From Candidatus Brocadiia bacterium (GTDB lineage Bacteria > Planctomycetota > PUPC01): a stretch of DNA of 53,365 nt. The position numbers and the translations under genes are program-made. The stretch lies in NCBI GenBank assembly GCA_030605345.1, contig JAUWIN010000005.1, positions 1 through 53,365 on the forward strand, in the 5' to 3' direction. The notes under the pieces were generated by a model. That model had not been told where the DNA came from. It did no database searches and was given only the letters and a program-made list of their open reading frames with translations. This document shows positions 43,946-53,229 of the stretch, one piece after another (the first letter of the stretch is position 1; every line of letters begins with the position of its first letter).

Positions 43946-46150
43946 CTATCCCCGGGCCTTGACCGTTTTTACAAGGTCAGCGAAGGCTTCGGTCTCTTGC
44001 CGGATCTGTTTGACGAAACTGTTGTCTTCGGCGGTGCCCATGACGGCTTCGGTTTCTGCGGGTGTGGCAAAGGTGGTTCGGCGGAAGGGGTTGTCGTAAT
44101 CCTTCTTGCGGGTGGCATAGACCTGGTCGCGGACGTATTGCTGAATCCTGACGACCTCGTCCAGCGCCGCGTTCCACAGGTCAGGGGTGAGGTCGTCGGC
44201 GCCGAGCAGTCTCAGCAGCGTGGCGAAGGCGTGGCGCTGCTTTTCGAGGGGGTATCTTTCCCAGAGTTGGTCGCAGCGTTGGTGAACGGCGTCCCAGGTG
44301 TTGATAGTGCCGGATTTGATGTCGGCCTTTAGTTCCTCGATGTCTTCGGCGGGGATGAGTTGCCCGCCGAGGTTGACCCAATTCTTCTTCCTCTCGCCTG
44401 CGAGCGCGTCGGACATTGCGGCGAGGTTGGCGCCGCGGTGCTCTTGCATCCAGGCCAGGAGGTTTTTTACCGCGTAGTAATGCAATATCTCGCGATATGC
44501 CCGATAGCCCTGGCGCGGCTTGAGGATGACTACTTTGCGGTTGGAGTGTTCGATGTTTTCGCCGAGCACTTCGAGGCGGTCGATGGGCTCAGCGGGGCCG
44601 GACAGCAGTTCGCGGCCGAGCTCTGCCAGTTCGGCCTTGCCCGTGCCTTCGGATGAGCCCGCCTGGGCGCGGAGATGCGCTTTTGCCGTCCATTCTTCCA
44701 GGAGCGTCACGGCGTGGAAAATCTCCTCAGCGGTGTCGGGCGCGAAAGATTCAAACTCGATGTTCTGGACCTTTCGCTGCCGGTTGTCGCGCTTGGGGAA
44801 CTTGGCGTTGTTCCGGGCCAGGGCGTACATATTGTGCATCCACCAGTAGGCCGGCATGATGCGGAGCACGTCGGCGGCGGTGTCATTGCTGACCAGGCAG
44901 AAGGGGAGGGGGACGTCCAGCTCTGCGAGGTAGTCGCCTTTTGCCAGCAGCACAAAGGAGGCGAAGCGGCAGAAATGCTTGACGCTCACACACAGGCCCG
45001 GCCAGAATCCTCGTCCAGCTTCCACCTCGCCGTCGGGTGCGCGGCTGTTGTGGTTGGAGCCGATAGTGGCGCCGGCGGCGATGTTGCTCTGGCCCTTGAC
45101 CAGCGCTGCGATGAGGAACGAGTTGTTGTGGTGTTGTTCGTGGGCGGGGAAGATGAGGCCGTTGAGGACCTCGCAGCAGGAGATGGTCGAGTTGTCGCCC
45201 AGGTATGAGTGGATGAGGCGGGCCCCATATTTGAGGTTGGTGCAGTCGCCCATCACGAACCGGACGGCCTTGCAGCCGTAGAACACGCGGCAGGCGCGGC
45301 CGATGATTCCGTTGACCAGTTCGACCCCCTCGCCGATCTGCGTGGGTTCGTCCGCGCTCGAATTGATGGTGAGGTTCTTGAGTTTGTTGGCGCCCTTGAT
45401 GTAGGCACATGGGCCGACCTTGACGTCCTTGATGATGCGGCAGTTCTTGATTACACATCGGTCGCCGACGGTGCCGTAAAATCCGCGACGCGAGTCGAAG
45501 GAGTGCTGAGTCATCTCGCCCAGCCGCTCGAGCAGTCTGGTGTCGTCGCGGAACTTGGCCCAGAGGTAGGCGTCGCCCGCAGTCATGCCGTCGAACGGCA
45601 TCACGGCACGACCGCCGTACTCGTTGATTAGTTCCATCCACACGCGGACTTCTTCGTCTTCGCCATCCTTGACGGTGCCGTTGCCGAACTTGGCGTAGTT
45701 GGTGGTGTGCATCTCGTCGAGGTTGAGCAGGATGACGTTGTCGCCGATGATGTAGTGTGCGAGGTAGCGGACGTTGTGGAGGGCGACGTCATCCCCGATG
45801 TCGCAGGAGATGATGCAGCTGTCCGTAATACCTACCGGGACGGTGAGGTCGTGATACCTGAGGGAGACCTCTTCAAGCCGGCCGATGCGGACCAGGCCAT
45901 AAAACTCGCAGTTCTTAACCAGGTGCGGGGTGAACTGCCGAGTCACCAGGATGTCGTCCCAGTTGTCGGCGGTATTGGCGTTCTTGACCAGGATTTCGAT
46001 TTCTTCTGCTTTCAGTTTTCGCCAGCCGTCCGACGGCCGGGGCGACTGTTCCTCACGAAGGTAATACTCGTCGCGTCCTTCGGGCAGGTATTCTTGCGGA
46101 ATAAACTGGCGCCCGATGGATCGAGTAGGGAGGATTTCCATCTCGCTCAT
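43946..46150 (-). CDS. DUF4954 left-handed beta-helix protein
   Basis: 734 residues matching the DUF4954 family of PVC and Bacteroidetes bacteria. Residues about 60-400 show hexapeptide-type turns of a left-handed beta-helix (IGDDVALHNVRYLAHYIIGDNVILLNL, VGPCAYIKGANKLKNLTI, IGEGVELVNGIIGRACRVF, GDNSTISCCEVLN), the rest is helical (KVVILKPRQGYRAYREILHYYA). Such folds are seen in acyltransferases and nucleotidyltransferases. Probably a cytosolic enzyme linked to sugar or cell-wall intermediates. It is 138 bases downstream of nagB on the same strand. Confidence 0.85.
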   Translation of the reverse strand: MSEMEILPTRSIGRQFIPQEYLPEGRDEYYLREEQSPRPSDGWRKLKAEEIEILVKNANTADNWDDILVTRQFTPHLVKNCEFYGLVRIGRLEEVSLRYHDLTVPVGITDSCIISCDIGDDVALHNVRYLAHYIIGDNVILLNLDEMHTTNYAKFGNGTVKDGEDEEVRVWMELINEYGGRAVMPFDGMTAGDAYLWAKFRDDTRLLERLGEMTQHSFDSRRGFYGTVGDRCVIKNCRIIKDVKVGPCAYIKGANKLKNLTINSSADEPTQIGEGVELVNGIIGRACRVFYGCKAVRFVMGDCTNLKYGARLIHSYLGDNSTISCCEVLNGLIFPAHEQHHNNSFLIAALVKGQSNIAAGATIGSNHNSRAPDGEVEAGRGFWPGLCVSVKHFCRFASFVLLAKGDYLAELDVPLPFCLVSNDTAADVLRIMPAYWWMHNMYALARNNAKFPKRDNRQRKVQNIEFESFAPDTAEEIFHAVTLLEEWTAKAHLRAQAGSSEGTGKAELAELGRELLSGPAEPIDRLEVLGENIEHSNRKVVILKPRQGYRAYREILHYYAVKNLLAWMQEHRGANLAAMSDALAGERKKNWVNLGGQLIPAEDIEELKADIKSGTINTWDAVHQRCDQLWERYPLEKQRHAFATLLRLLGADDLTPDLWNAALDEVVRIQQYVRDQVYATRKKDYDNPFRRTTFATPAETEAVMGTAEDNSFVKQIRQETEAFADLVKTVKARG

Positions 46151-46288
46151 AGTAAAGCGTCCTCGGAATTAGGTTGACCGATTACGCCTGGCGCGTTCCG
46201 GCCTTCTCGCCCGCCGCGCTGGACGGCAGGGGACTACGTGTTCATTTTCGGCGTTTCGATAGCGCCCCTGAGCCTAACGCTCTCCGAT

Positions 46289-47053
46289 CTATCTGTTCTG
46301 CTGGACCCACTTGTAGTAATCCAGCAGCTTCAGCCCGCTGGCCGCCTCTTGGTCCAGGAAAACGCTCGTGTCGGGGTGCAGTTGGAGCGCGCTCGCTGTG
46401 CACATCGAGGTCACCGGCCCTTCGAGTGCTTGCGCAATTGCCTTCACCTTCCCCTTGCCGCTGGCAAGAAGGATGCACTTGCGCGTCTCGAGCACCGTTC
46501 CAACGCCCATGGTGCAGGCGCGAATCGGCACGTCCTCTTTCTTCTCGAAGAACCTGGCGTTGTCGGCGATGGTCTGTTGGGTAAGCACGGTGACATGGGT
46601 TCGTGACGCCAGCGAGGTGCCCGGCTCGTTGAAGCCGATGTGGCCGTCCGACCCGATGCCGAGCACCTGCAAGTCGATGCCTCCGGCCTGCCTTATCTCT
46701 TGCTCGTATTCCTCACAGTGCTTCGCGTAATCCTCCGCCGTGCCGGAAGGCACGCGGGTATTTTCCTTTTTGATGTTGAGGTCGTCGAAAAGATTTTTCT
46801 CCATAAAATAGCGGTAACTCTGCTCGTGTTCGGGCCGCAGGCCCACGTATTCGTCCAGGTTAAAGCTGCGCACCTTGGAGAAATCCAAGCCATCTTCCCT
46901 GTGCATCCGGATGAGTTCGCCATACAAGCCCAGCGGGCTCGAGCCTGTAGCCAGGCCCAGCACGGCGTTGGGTTTGCTCTTTACCAGTTCGGCGACGACT
47001 TGCGCGGCCGCCTTACTCATCTCGTCGTAATTCGGGGAAATAGTAATTTCCAC
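46289..47053 (-). CDS. nagB: Glucosamine-6-phosphate deaminase
   Basis: 254 residues from GTG 47053 with a perfect AAGGAGG (47062-47068) eight bases upstream; starting at ATG 47074 would put that site inside the gene. Motifs: VLGLATGSSPLGLYGEL, FNLDEYVGL (base Asp), QVLGIGSDGHIGFNEPGT, LTQQTIADNARFF and MGVGTVLETRKCILLASG. Converts GlcN6P to fructose-6-P and ammonia in amino-sugar catabolism. Confidence 0.93.
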   Translation of the reverse strand: MEITISPNYDEMSKAAAQVVAELVKSKPNAVLGLATGSSPLGLYGELIRMHREDGLDFSKVRSFNLDEYVGLRPEHEQSYRYFMEKNLFDDLNIKKENTRVPSGTAEDYAKHCEEYEQEIRQAGGIDLQVLGIGSDGHIGFNEPGTSLASRTHVTVLTQQTIADNARFFEKKEDVPIRACTMGVGTVLETRKCILLASGKGKVKAIAQALEGPVTSMCTASALQLHPDTSVFLDQEAASGLKLLDYYKWVQQNR

Positions 47054-47102
47054 CTCAGGTACCTCCTTACACAATAATAACAGGTAACATCAACTTCCCG
47101 GA

Positions 47103-47131
47103 ATTATAAACGTACCACCACTGAGCATCAA
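47103..47131 (-). promoter_or_regulatory. Promoter of nagB
   Basis: Minus strand TTGATG (47126-47131), 17-base spacer, TATAAT (47103-47108). Start near 47096 gives a 43-base leader ending in the strong ribosome site. Confidence 0.65.
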
Positions 47132-47664
47132 ACCTATTTTCGAACAGTCGTGGGGAAAGTTTAGTGCGCGGAACGCGAAGAAAAACGAAGGCCGTTCGTG
47201 TGCCGAAAAATGAAAAGGCGGCCGTGTGTTGCTCGCCGCTTTTAGAGGGGGCGGTGCGGTGGCAAGCGGCGCGAGCCACGTGAAAGCCCCAGGGGGAGTG
47301 ACCGGGACTTTCGGGGTGTGGCTTCTACCAGCAGGCCAACCGACCGGAAGATCCAGATCCGGAAGGTATAGAGGGTGGCCGGTCAGCCTGCCAGCGGCCA
47401 ACCACCGCACCGCTTCGCATCATAGCACATGGCGTGCCTGACACAAAACGAATTCGGGCTATTTTTGCAAGTCACAGCGTAAGCTACGCCTGTGCCGCAG
47501 GTTGCAACGCCAGCATTTTTCACCCGGGTCCTCTCTGCCCGGAAAAAAGGCCGCAACATGATGATTTTTTTGCCAGCGCCGTATGGAATATTTCCACTCT
47601 TATGCGGTGTTCCTCGGATGCGGATACCAGCCGATTCACGCGGAAAGGCCAGCCGCACTGTCCC
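47132..47664. other. Intergenic stretch with no supportable gene
   Basis: About 530 bases between the nagB and tRNA promoters, with several GC-rich inverted segments (e.g. GGCCGGTCAGCC...) but no supported gene, known RNA or repeat. Confidence 0.4.
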
Positions 47665-47693
47665 TTGATTTTGCGTCCGCTCGCTCGTATACT
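47665..47693 (+). promoter_or_regulatory. Promoter of tRNA-Gln
   Basis: TTGATT (47665-47670), 17-base spacer, TATACT (47688-47693); expected start near 47700, six bases before the tRNA. Confidence 0.6.
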
Positions 47694-47705
47694 CGTTGCA
47701 ACGCT

Positions 47706-47779
47706 TGGGGAATAGTGCAATGGTAGCACGCCTGACTCTGGATCAGGTAGTGGAGGTTCGAATCCTCCTTCCCCAGCCA
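47706..47779 (+). tRNA. tRNA-Gln (anticodon CTG)
   Basis: Acceptor stem TGGGGAA pairs with TTCCCCA (47769-47775). D arm GTGC/GCAC, anticodon stem CCTGA/TCAGG around the loop CTCTGGA (anticodon CTG for codon CAG), T arm GGAGG-TTCGAAT-CCTCC. Discriminator G and genomically encoded CCA. No integrated element is visible at its 3' end. Confidence 0.95.
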
Positions 47780-47901
47780 CGAGCGGCAAGCCGTCTTGGA
47801 TAGTCTCGTTCGTGGCGCAGCCGACGCGGAACTCCCAGACATTCAACAGAGCATCGGTTGACCCACCGCTGTCGCTGGCCCGGCAGAGCGCACCGGGGCG
47901 A

Positions 47902-48144
47902 TCATTCGAACAACTCACGCAAGAGTTTGTCCCGCGTCAGGCCAACGTGTTGGGCGACGTCCCGAAGGATCGCACTGAGCGTGCCGACATTGATGGGGTC
48001 GTGCGCCGGCACGGTGATGTGGTGTTCGCCGCGGCGCTGCGTCGTAATGCGGAAGTGGCTCCCCGTCCGATTGGTCACTTCGTAGCCTAATCGGGCAAGC
48101 GCCTTGACCAGGTCTCGCCCCGAAGTATCGCGCGGTAACCTCAC
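47902..48144 (-). CDS. hicA: HicA-family toxin
   Basis: 80 residues in the HicA/YcfA double-stranded-RNA-binding-like fold: VKALARLGYEVTNRTGSHFRI with the catalytic His (GSH), then HITVPAHDPINVGTLSAILRDV. mRNA-cleaving toxin. ATG overlaps the antitoxin stop by four bases. Antitoxin-first order. Confidence 0.85.
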   Translation of the reverse strand: MRLPRDTSGRDLVKALARLGYEVTNRTGSHFRITTQRRGEHHITVPAHDPINVGTLSAILRDVAQHVGLTRDKLLRELFE

Positions 48145-48353
48145 AGGGCGATCACCTCGTCACGGACGAAATGCATCCGGATCACCTGCGGGCGGGCGGC
48201 CTCGTCGGGGAAGTGGCAGCGGACTGCATCGCGGACCATCTCGCGCAGCGCGTCGAGATCGTCGGCCTGGGTAAAGACGGATTCGCCGGCCGCACGGGCA
48301 GTGTAGCCGCCGTCCGGGCCTTCTTCGACAAGAAACAGGATTTCCGTGCCCAC
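48141..48353 (-). CDS. hicB: HicB-like antitoxin
   Basis: 70-residue short form, GTG start behind GAAGGGAG. An RNase-H-like part (ILFLVEEGPDGGYTARAAGESVFTQADDLDALREMVRDAV) as in partial HicB antitoxins, ending FVRDEVIAL. No ribbon-helix-helix DNA-binding tail is present. Confidence 0.8.
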   Translation of the reverse strand: MGTEILFLVEEGPDGGYTARAAGESVFTQADDLDALREMVRDAVRCHFPDEAARPQVIRMHFVRDEVIAL

Positions 48354-48412
48354 CGTGCTACTCCCTTCAGAAGTCGTTCTTCGTCAGCAGGATCGCGTCG
48401 CGGTGCAACCCA

Positions 48413-48418
48413 ATTATA
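48413..48418 (-). promoter_or_regulatory. -10 element before hicBA
   Basis: Minus strand TATAAT; the best upstream hexamer TTGATG is 20 bases away, so the -35 is not convincing. Start would fall near 48406. Confidence 0.35.
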
Positions 48419-48458
48419 CACATTTCCCCAGACGTCCGCATCAATTCGTCCGGCGGGG

Positions 48459-51400
48459 TCACTCAATCGGCCACTTGCCGATGGCGGCGTCGATCTCGCT
48501 CATCAGGCGAAGGGTCTCGTGGAGCGCGGCGACGACGTGCTCGTAGTGCTCGATGTCCTCGAACGACAGCGTCCGGCCCTTGCGGTCCTTCAGCCACTTC
48601 CGGCAGACCTGGTATCCGCCGACGTGGAACTCCCACACCTCCGGCGGCACCCCCTCGACATACTGCGTTTTGTTGATCCACACACGGCCTTTGTGTTTCT
48701 GGTCGGGCTGGCTGTAGCGGACCTTCTCGACAGCGTTGTCGCCATTGACCGGATAAGAGGTAATGTCCTTACCGAATTGCTCCATCAGGTGGAGGCGGGT
48801 GAGTTCAGCGCCCAGTTCGCACAGCCGGCGGAAGAGCTTGAGGTCGGGCGTGAGCGGGATGCGGGGGAAATCGATCTTCAGAAACTCGGCATAACGCTCG
48901 CGATACGTGGGCGAGTGCAGCACCGCGTAGATGTAATGGAACACATCCTCCGGCCCGAACGTCTTCTTCAGGTCCCCGGCGCCGTCAGGGCTGAACTTGA
49001 GCCCAATGCCCTGCTCCATGTCAGCGATGAATTTCGGATTCAGGTTCGGTCGGCGTGGTCCAATCTCAAGCTGTTGCTCTTGTTGTGAACTGGGCGCATA
49101 GAGGTATAGTGGAAAGAGGGTAAGAGGAGCATAAGGTTGCGAGCTTATCTCCGTCAGCGTTTTCGTGGAATTGGCAGTGAAGTACTTGTGCCCGGCAAAC
49201 TGGCGAGAGGCGACCAAGGCCCTGTTCCGTCCAGCAAGCATGTGTTGCATGACTTTCCAGGCGGCTCTGCTCGTGATACGGGATCCGTAGTACAGCCAGC
49301 GGAAATCGAACGGGCGGTATAGGCATCGGTGTAGGTAATTGGGATGGAACGCATTCTCCTCACGGCGGGCAAGAAGGTCGTAGCTCGATGAGTTCTCAAC
49401 CCGGTACTTCGTCTTGAACTCCGGCGAGAAGGGGTCGCCAGAGAAGAACCTACGCATCCTTGCTGCAAGCCGGTCGTACTCGAAGTCAAAGAAAAGCTCG
49501 TCTCTGTCCGTTTTGAGACCGTTCTGGTGAACAGGGGCGATGTCACGAAGAGACCAGAGCCGCGAGTACTCGCCTGCTTTTGTGAAGTCCTTTGGAGCGA
49601 AGAAGAAATAGTCTTGACCCGGGTGGAGCTCGGCCCACTCAGTACTGGAAACATCTTCTGAGTTCAGCCACGAGTACTTGGTCTCGCGAGCGCCCCAAAC
49701 TTCTGAGTACCGCACACAGCCGGTTGCTTCGCGGTCTTCGCTCTTTACGAATATCGCTATCGCGACACCCTGCTGAATATCAAACACGTTTTCGTCTTTG
49801 GACCCGTCTGGCGCTACCTCGCTCCGCCTGCCGCTTCCGTGTAAGTTAACGATGTAGATGTCGGTAAAGGTTTTCAGTAACGAATCTCGCATGCGTCGGT
49901 GTGTAATTCCGTCGATGTAGGTGTTGTTGGTGATGAACGCGAGGATGCCAGCGCCCGTCCGCTCAACACGCCATTGCGCAAACCGAATGAACTTGATGAA
50001 GTCATCGTCTAGGTTGAGTTTCTTTTCGTGCAACCCCTTCTTGTAGTCCTCCAGTAGCCCCCGAATCCATTTGCCTTGGTTCATCCGGCCGAAGTTGGAG
50101 TATGGCGGATTGCCCATCACGACCATGATGGGGAGGTCGCGCTTGATGCGGCTGGCGGCGTTGGCCTCCTCGGTGATGACGCGGAGCGGGCCGAACAGGC
50201 CCTTGGCCTTCTTTTCCGCCTCCTCCAGGGAGTTGGTCAGGTACACGTGCAGGCGCTCGTTGCCCTGGAAGTCGTAAGCCCAGTTTTTTCGGTGCAGTTC
50301 GGGTAAGTCCTGCGCGCCGAGCTGCATGCCCAACTTGAGGTGCGCCACGGCGTAAGGAGCCATCAGGAGCTCGAACCCGAACAGGCGCGGGAGAAGGTGC
50401 TTGCGCACATAGCCCGACCACAGCCCGGCGTCGTTCTTTTTCATGAACTGCTCGCGGATGTGCTCGATGACGGTGTAGAGGAACGTGCCGGTACCGCAGA
50501 CGGGATCGAGGATGAGCACGCGCGGGCCTTTGCCGCTTGGCGTGGTTAGTTCCTCTTCCGCCGTCTTTGGATATTTGATCTGGGCGGTGTCGGCGAGGCC
50601 GCCCGCAAGGCCGAACTTCTGTTTCAGCAGCCAGTCCACGGACCGCACGATGTAGGATACGACCGGCTCGGGGGTATAGTACACGCCGCGGGATTTACGC
50701 AGTTTCCTGTCGTATGCAGCGAGGAACGTTTCGTAGAAGTGAACGACGGGGTCCTCGCGCCGTGTACTTTTGCCGAACTGCTCGAGAATTTTGCTCATGT
50801 CGCTGTGGGCGAGCAATTGAGCGATGTCGTTGACGTGGCGGGCGTATGGTTCGTCGTCGAGTTCCGGCCCGGTGATGGTGTTGAACAGGGTGCGGAGGAA
50901 GGGGTTGGTCTTTGGGATTTCAGCGGCGGCGCCGAGCCGCCTGAAGGGCCCTTTTGTCTCGTCGTGGTTGCATCGCGCGGCGAATAGGCCGTAGGCGATG
51001 GCCTGGGCGTACATGTCGGCGAACTCGCCGATTTTCTCCGGCTTGTCGAGGTCGGGAATCAGGGTCTGGGCAAACGCGTTGCGCAGGTCGGCCAGCATCG
51101 GCGATGCGATGCCTTTGCGAAACGCGGTGACAACTATGTTGCGGACCACGTGAGCGAGGCGGGCGAGGCGCTGGGCTAATTCCTGCGGCTTGCACACCCG
51201 CCCCGGCTCGCGTTCGAGGAACGCGTTGAGCAGGTCGAGCGACTTCCGCTCGCCGGCGCGGTCGCGTGCCAATTTGCCCGAGGGAGCGACGCTGCCGAGG
51301 CGCGTCGTCTGGCGGAGTTCACCGTCGGCGTACCAGCGGAACTCGAGGTAGTCGGAGAGGATTAAGTTGGGCAGGGCCTCGCGGTAGCGCTTGAGTTGCT

Positions 51401-51683
51401 CGGATTTCTGTGCACTCTGGAGCGAAGTGCCCACGTCCTTGGTCTCGATGTAGCCGATGGTCATTGGTGCGCCTCGGCTCTTCGTCGAGATGACGTAGTC
51501 CGGCGCGCCGCACTCGATACGCTTCGGCTCGTTTGTTGCAGTGATGCCGGGCCTGAGCAGTTCTATCAGCCACTTGAGCGCGGGGCGATGGGTCTGCTCG
51601 GTCGCGTCGCCGCGCACGAGCGCTTTCTCTAGCCGTTTGGCGTAAATACTGAATTGGTCTTGTGGCACGCCAACATCCCTCAT
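48459..51683 (-). CDS. Single-chain restriction-modification enzyme (type IIG/ISP-like, no helicase)
   Basis: 1,074 residues. N-terminal nuclease-like part with PD-(D/E)XK elements (APDYVISTKSRG, GYIETKDVG). Central N6-adenine methyltransferase with motif I LDPVCGTGTFLYTVIEHI and motif IV MGNPPYSNFG, preceded by a helical KSRGVYYTPEPVVSYIVRSVDWLL region. C-terminal target-recognition part with YRPFDFRWLYY and a final PPEVWEFHVGGYQVCRKWLKDRKG, typical of LlaBIII/type ISP specificity ends. It lacks the SF2 helicase of full ISP enzymes. Start ATG 51683; a GTG at 51668 with GAGGG is a good alternative. Confidence 0.82.
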   Translation of the reverse strand: MRDVGVPQDQFSIYAKRLEKALVRGDATEQTHRPALKWLIELLRPGITATNEPKRIECGAPDYVISTKSRGAPMTIGYIETKDVGTSLQSAQKSEQLKRYREALPNLILSDYLEFRWYADGELRQTTRLGSVAPSGKLARDRAGERKSLDLLNAFLEREPGRVCKPQELAQRLARLAHVVRNIVVTAFRKGIASPMLADLRNAFAQTLIPDLDKPEKIGEFADMYAQAIAYGLFAARCNHDETKGPFRRLGAAAEIPKTNPFLRTLFNTITGPELDDEPYARHVNDIAQLLAHSDMSKILEQFGKSTRREDPVVHFYETFLAAYDRKLRKSRGVYYTPEPVVSYIVRSVDWLLKQKFGLAGGLADTAQIKYPKTAEEELTTPSGKGPRVLILDPVCGTGTFLYTVIEHIREQFMKKNDAGLWSGYVRKHLLPRLFGFELLMAPYAVAHLKLGMQLGAQDLPELHRKNWAYDFQGNERLHVYLTNSLEEAEKKAKGLFGPLRVITEEANAASRIKRDLPIMVVMGNPPYSNFGRMNQGKWIRGLLEDYKKGLHEKKLNLDDDFIKFIRFAQWRVERTGAGILAFITNNTYIDGITHRRMRDSLLKTFTDIYIVNLHGSGRRSEVAPDGSKDENVFDIQQGVAIAIFVKSEDREATGCVRYSEVWGARETKYSWLNSEDVSSTEWAELHPGQDYFFFAPKDFTKAGEYSRLWSLRDIAPVHQNGLKTDRDELFFDFEYDRLAARMRRFFSGDPFSPEFKTKYRVENSSSYDLLARREENAFHPNYLHRCLYRPFDFRWLYYGSRITSRAAWKVMQHMLAGRNRALVASRQFAGHKYFTANSTKTLTEISSQPYAPLTLFPLYLYAPSSQQEQQLEIGPRRPNLNPKFIADMEQGIGLKFSPDGAGDLKKTFGPEDVFHYIYAVLHSPTYRERYAEFLKIDFPRIPLTPDLKLFRRLCELGAELTRLHLMEQFGKDITSYPVNGDNAVEKVRYSQPDQKHKGRVWINKTQYVEGVPPEVWEFHVGGYQVCRKWLKDRKGRTLSFEDIEHYEHVVAALHETLRLMSEIDAAIGKWPIE

Positions 51684-51742
51684 TTGTCTACGCGGCCAGT
51701 TGTGATGACTTATTATATCTTATCAGATTTTCCACAACCAGC

Positions 51743-53149
51743 TCACACCCACTCTGTGTGGAAGTTGCCTGGCTTATCAACCCGTTCGTAGGTGTGGGCG
51801 CCGAAGTAGTCCCGCTGGGCCTGGATGAGGTTGGCGGGGAGCCGCCCGCGGCGGTAACTGTCGTAGTAGTTCAGGGCGGAACTGAACCCGGGGACCGGGA
51901 CGCCAAGTTTCGTCGCCTCGATGACTACCCTCCGCCACTTGGCCTGGGCCTTGTGCACTACGCCGCGGAAGTAGCGGTTGAGGAGGAGGTTCTTGAGGTG
52001 TTTGTCGCGCTTGAAGGCGCTGTGGATGCGGTTGAGGAACTGTGCCCGGATGATGCAGCCGCCGCGCCAGATCATCGAAATCCGCCCCAGGTCGAGGTCC
52101 CAGCCGAACTCTTCCGCCGCCGCGCTCATCAGGGCGAATCCCTGGGCGTAGGAGCAGACCTGTGCGGCATAGAGGGCGTGACGGAGTGCGTCGAGCAATT
52201 TCTCGCGGTCGCCGCTGAACTGGCGCTTGGGGCCGCGGAGCACCTCTGACGCCGCAACGCGCTCTTCCTTGAGCCCTGAGATGCACCGGGCAAAGACCGC
52301 TTCGGCAATCGTCGGCGCCGGAAAGCCGAGGTAGAGGGCGCTCTGCGAAGTCCACTAGCCGGTGCCCTTCTGCTTGGCCTTGTCGAGGATGATTTCGGTG
52401 AGCGGCTTGCCGGTCTCGTGGTCGGTCTTGGCGAGGATGTCGGCCGTAATCTGGATGAGGTAGGAGTTCAGGTCGCCCTGGTTCCAAGTGTTGAAGACCT
52501 GGTGCATTTCGGTCTCGTCCATTCCGAGGACGTATTTCATTATGTAGTAGGCTTCCGAGATGAGTTGCATGTCGCCGTATTCGATTCCGTTGTGGACCAT
52601 TTTGACGTAGTGTCCGGCGCCGTCGGCGCCGATGTAGGTGCAGCAGGGGTCGCCATCGACCTGGACGGCGATTTTGGTGAATATCGGCTCGACCATCTTG
52701 TATGCTTCCGGCTGGCCGCCGGGCATGATGCTGGCGCCTTTGAGCGCACCCTCCTCGCCGCCGGAGACGCCCGTGCCGATGTAGAGGATTCCCTTGTCGG
52801 CGAGGCCCTTGTTGCGGCGGATGGTATCCTTGAAGAACGAGTTCCCGCCGTCGATAATCAGGGCGCCAGGGTCGAGGTGCGGGAGGAGTTTCTCGATGAA
52901 CGCGTCCACCGGCGGCCCGGCTTTCACCATCAACATCACCTTGCGGGGCCGCTCGAGTGCGTCGGCGAGTTCCTCGATGGAATGAGTTCCGCTGATGTTC
53001 TTGTCCTTCGCCCGGCCTTGGACGAACTTGTCCACCTTTTCGACGGTGCGGTTGAACACAGCGACGGTGAACCCCTTGCTCTCCATGTTGAGCACCAGGT
53101 TCTCGCCCATCACCGCCAGCCCGATAAGTCCGATATCAGCCTTCGCCAT
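51743..53149 (-). pseudogene. gnd: 6-phosphogluconate dehydrogenase, interrupted by in-frame TAG
   Basis: 468 codons if the TAG is read through, the normal length. N-terminal Rossmann part [17 protein letters not shown] and [10 protein letters not shown] (NADP type), [20 protein letters not shown], then [16 protein letters not shown] (catalytic Lys) and [15 protein letters not shown]. The stop (TAG, 52355-52357) falls on the codon that is Lys in KGTGKWT. It continues in frame with [22 protein letters not shown] and [12 protein letters not shown] to a TGA. ATG start with AGGAGAATT upstream. Restoring AAG would give an intact oxidative pentose-phosphate enzyme. Confidence 0.85.
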
Positions 53150-53200
53150 GGCAATTCTCCTTTCGCTCGAGGCACACTACCGGGGTTGTCCCGAATGGTC

Positions 53201-53229
53201 AGGATAAAGGATTGAGGGCGGAGAATCAA
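53201..53229 (-). promoter_or_regulatory. Promoter of gnd
   Basis: Minus strand TTGATT (53224-53229), 17-base spacer, TATCCT (53201-53206). Start near 53194, 45 bases before the ATG. Confidence 0.55.

Noticed and set aside
47520..47918. Minus-strand frame with GFEPPLPDPESG-type text across the tRNA
   Set aside because: This is the usual false translation of the antisense strand of a tRNA gene.
52355..52357. Pyrrolysine or general amber recoding
   Set aside because: TAG ends several intact genes here (e.g. at 2410, 2950, 10481 and 27480) and no suppressor tRNA is visible.
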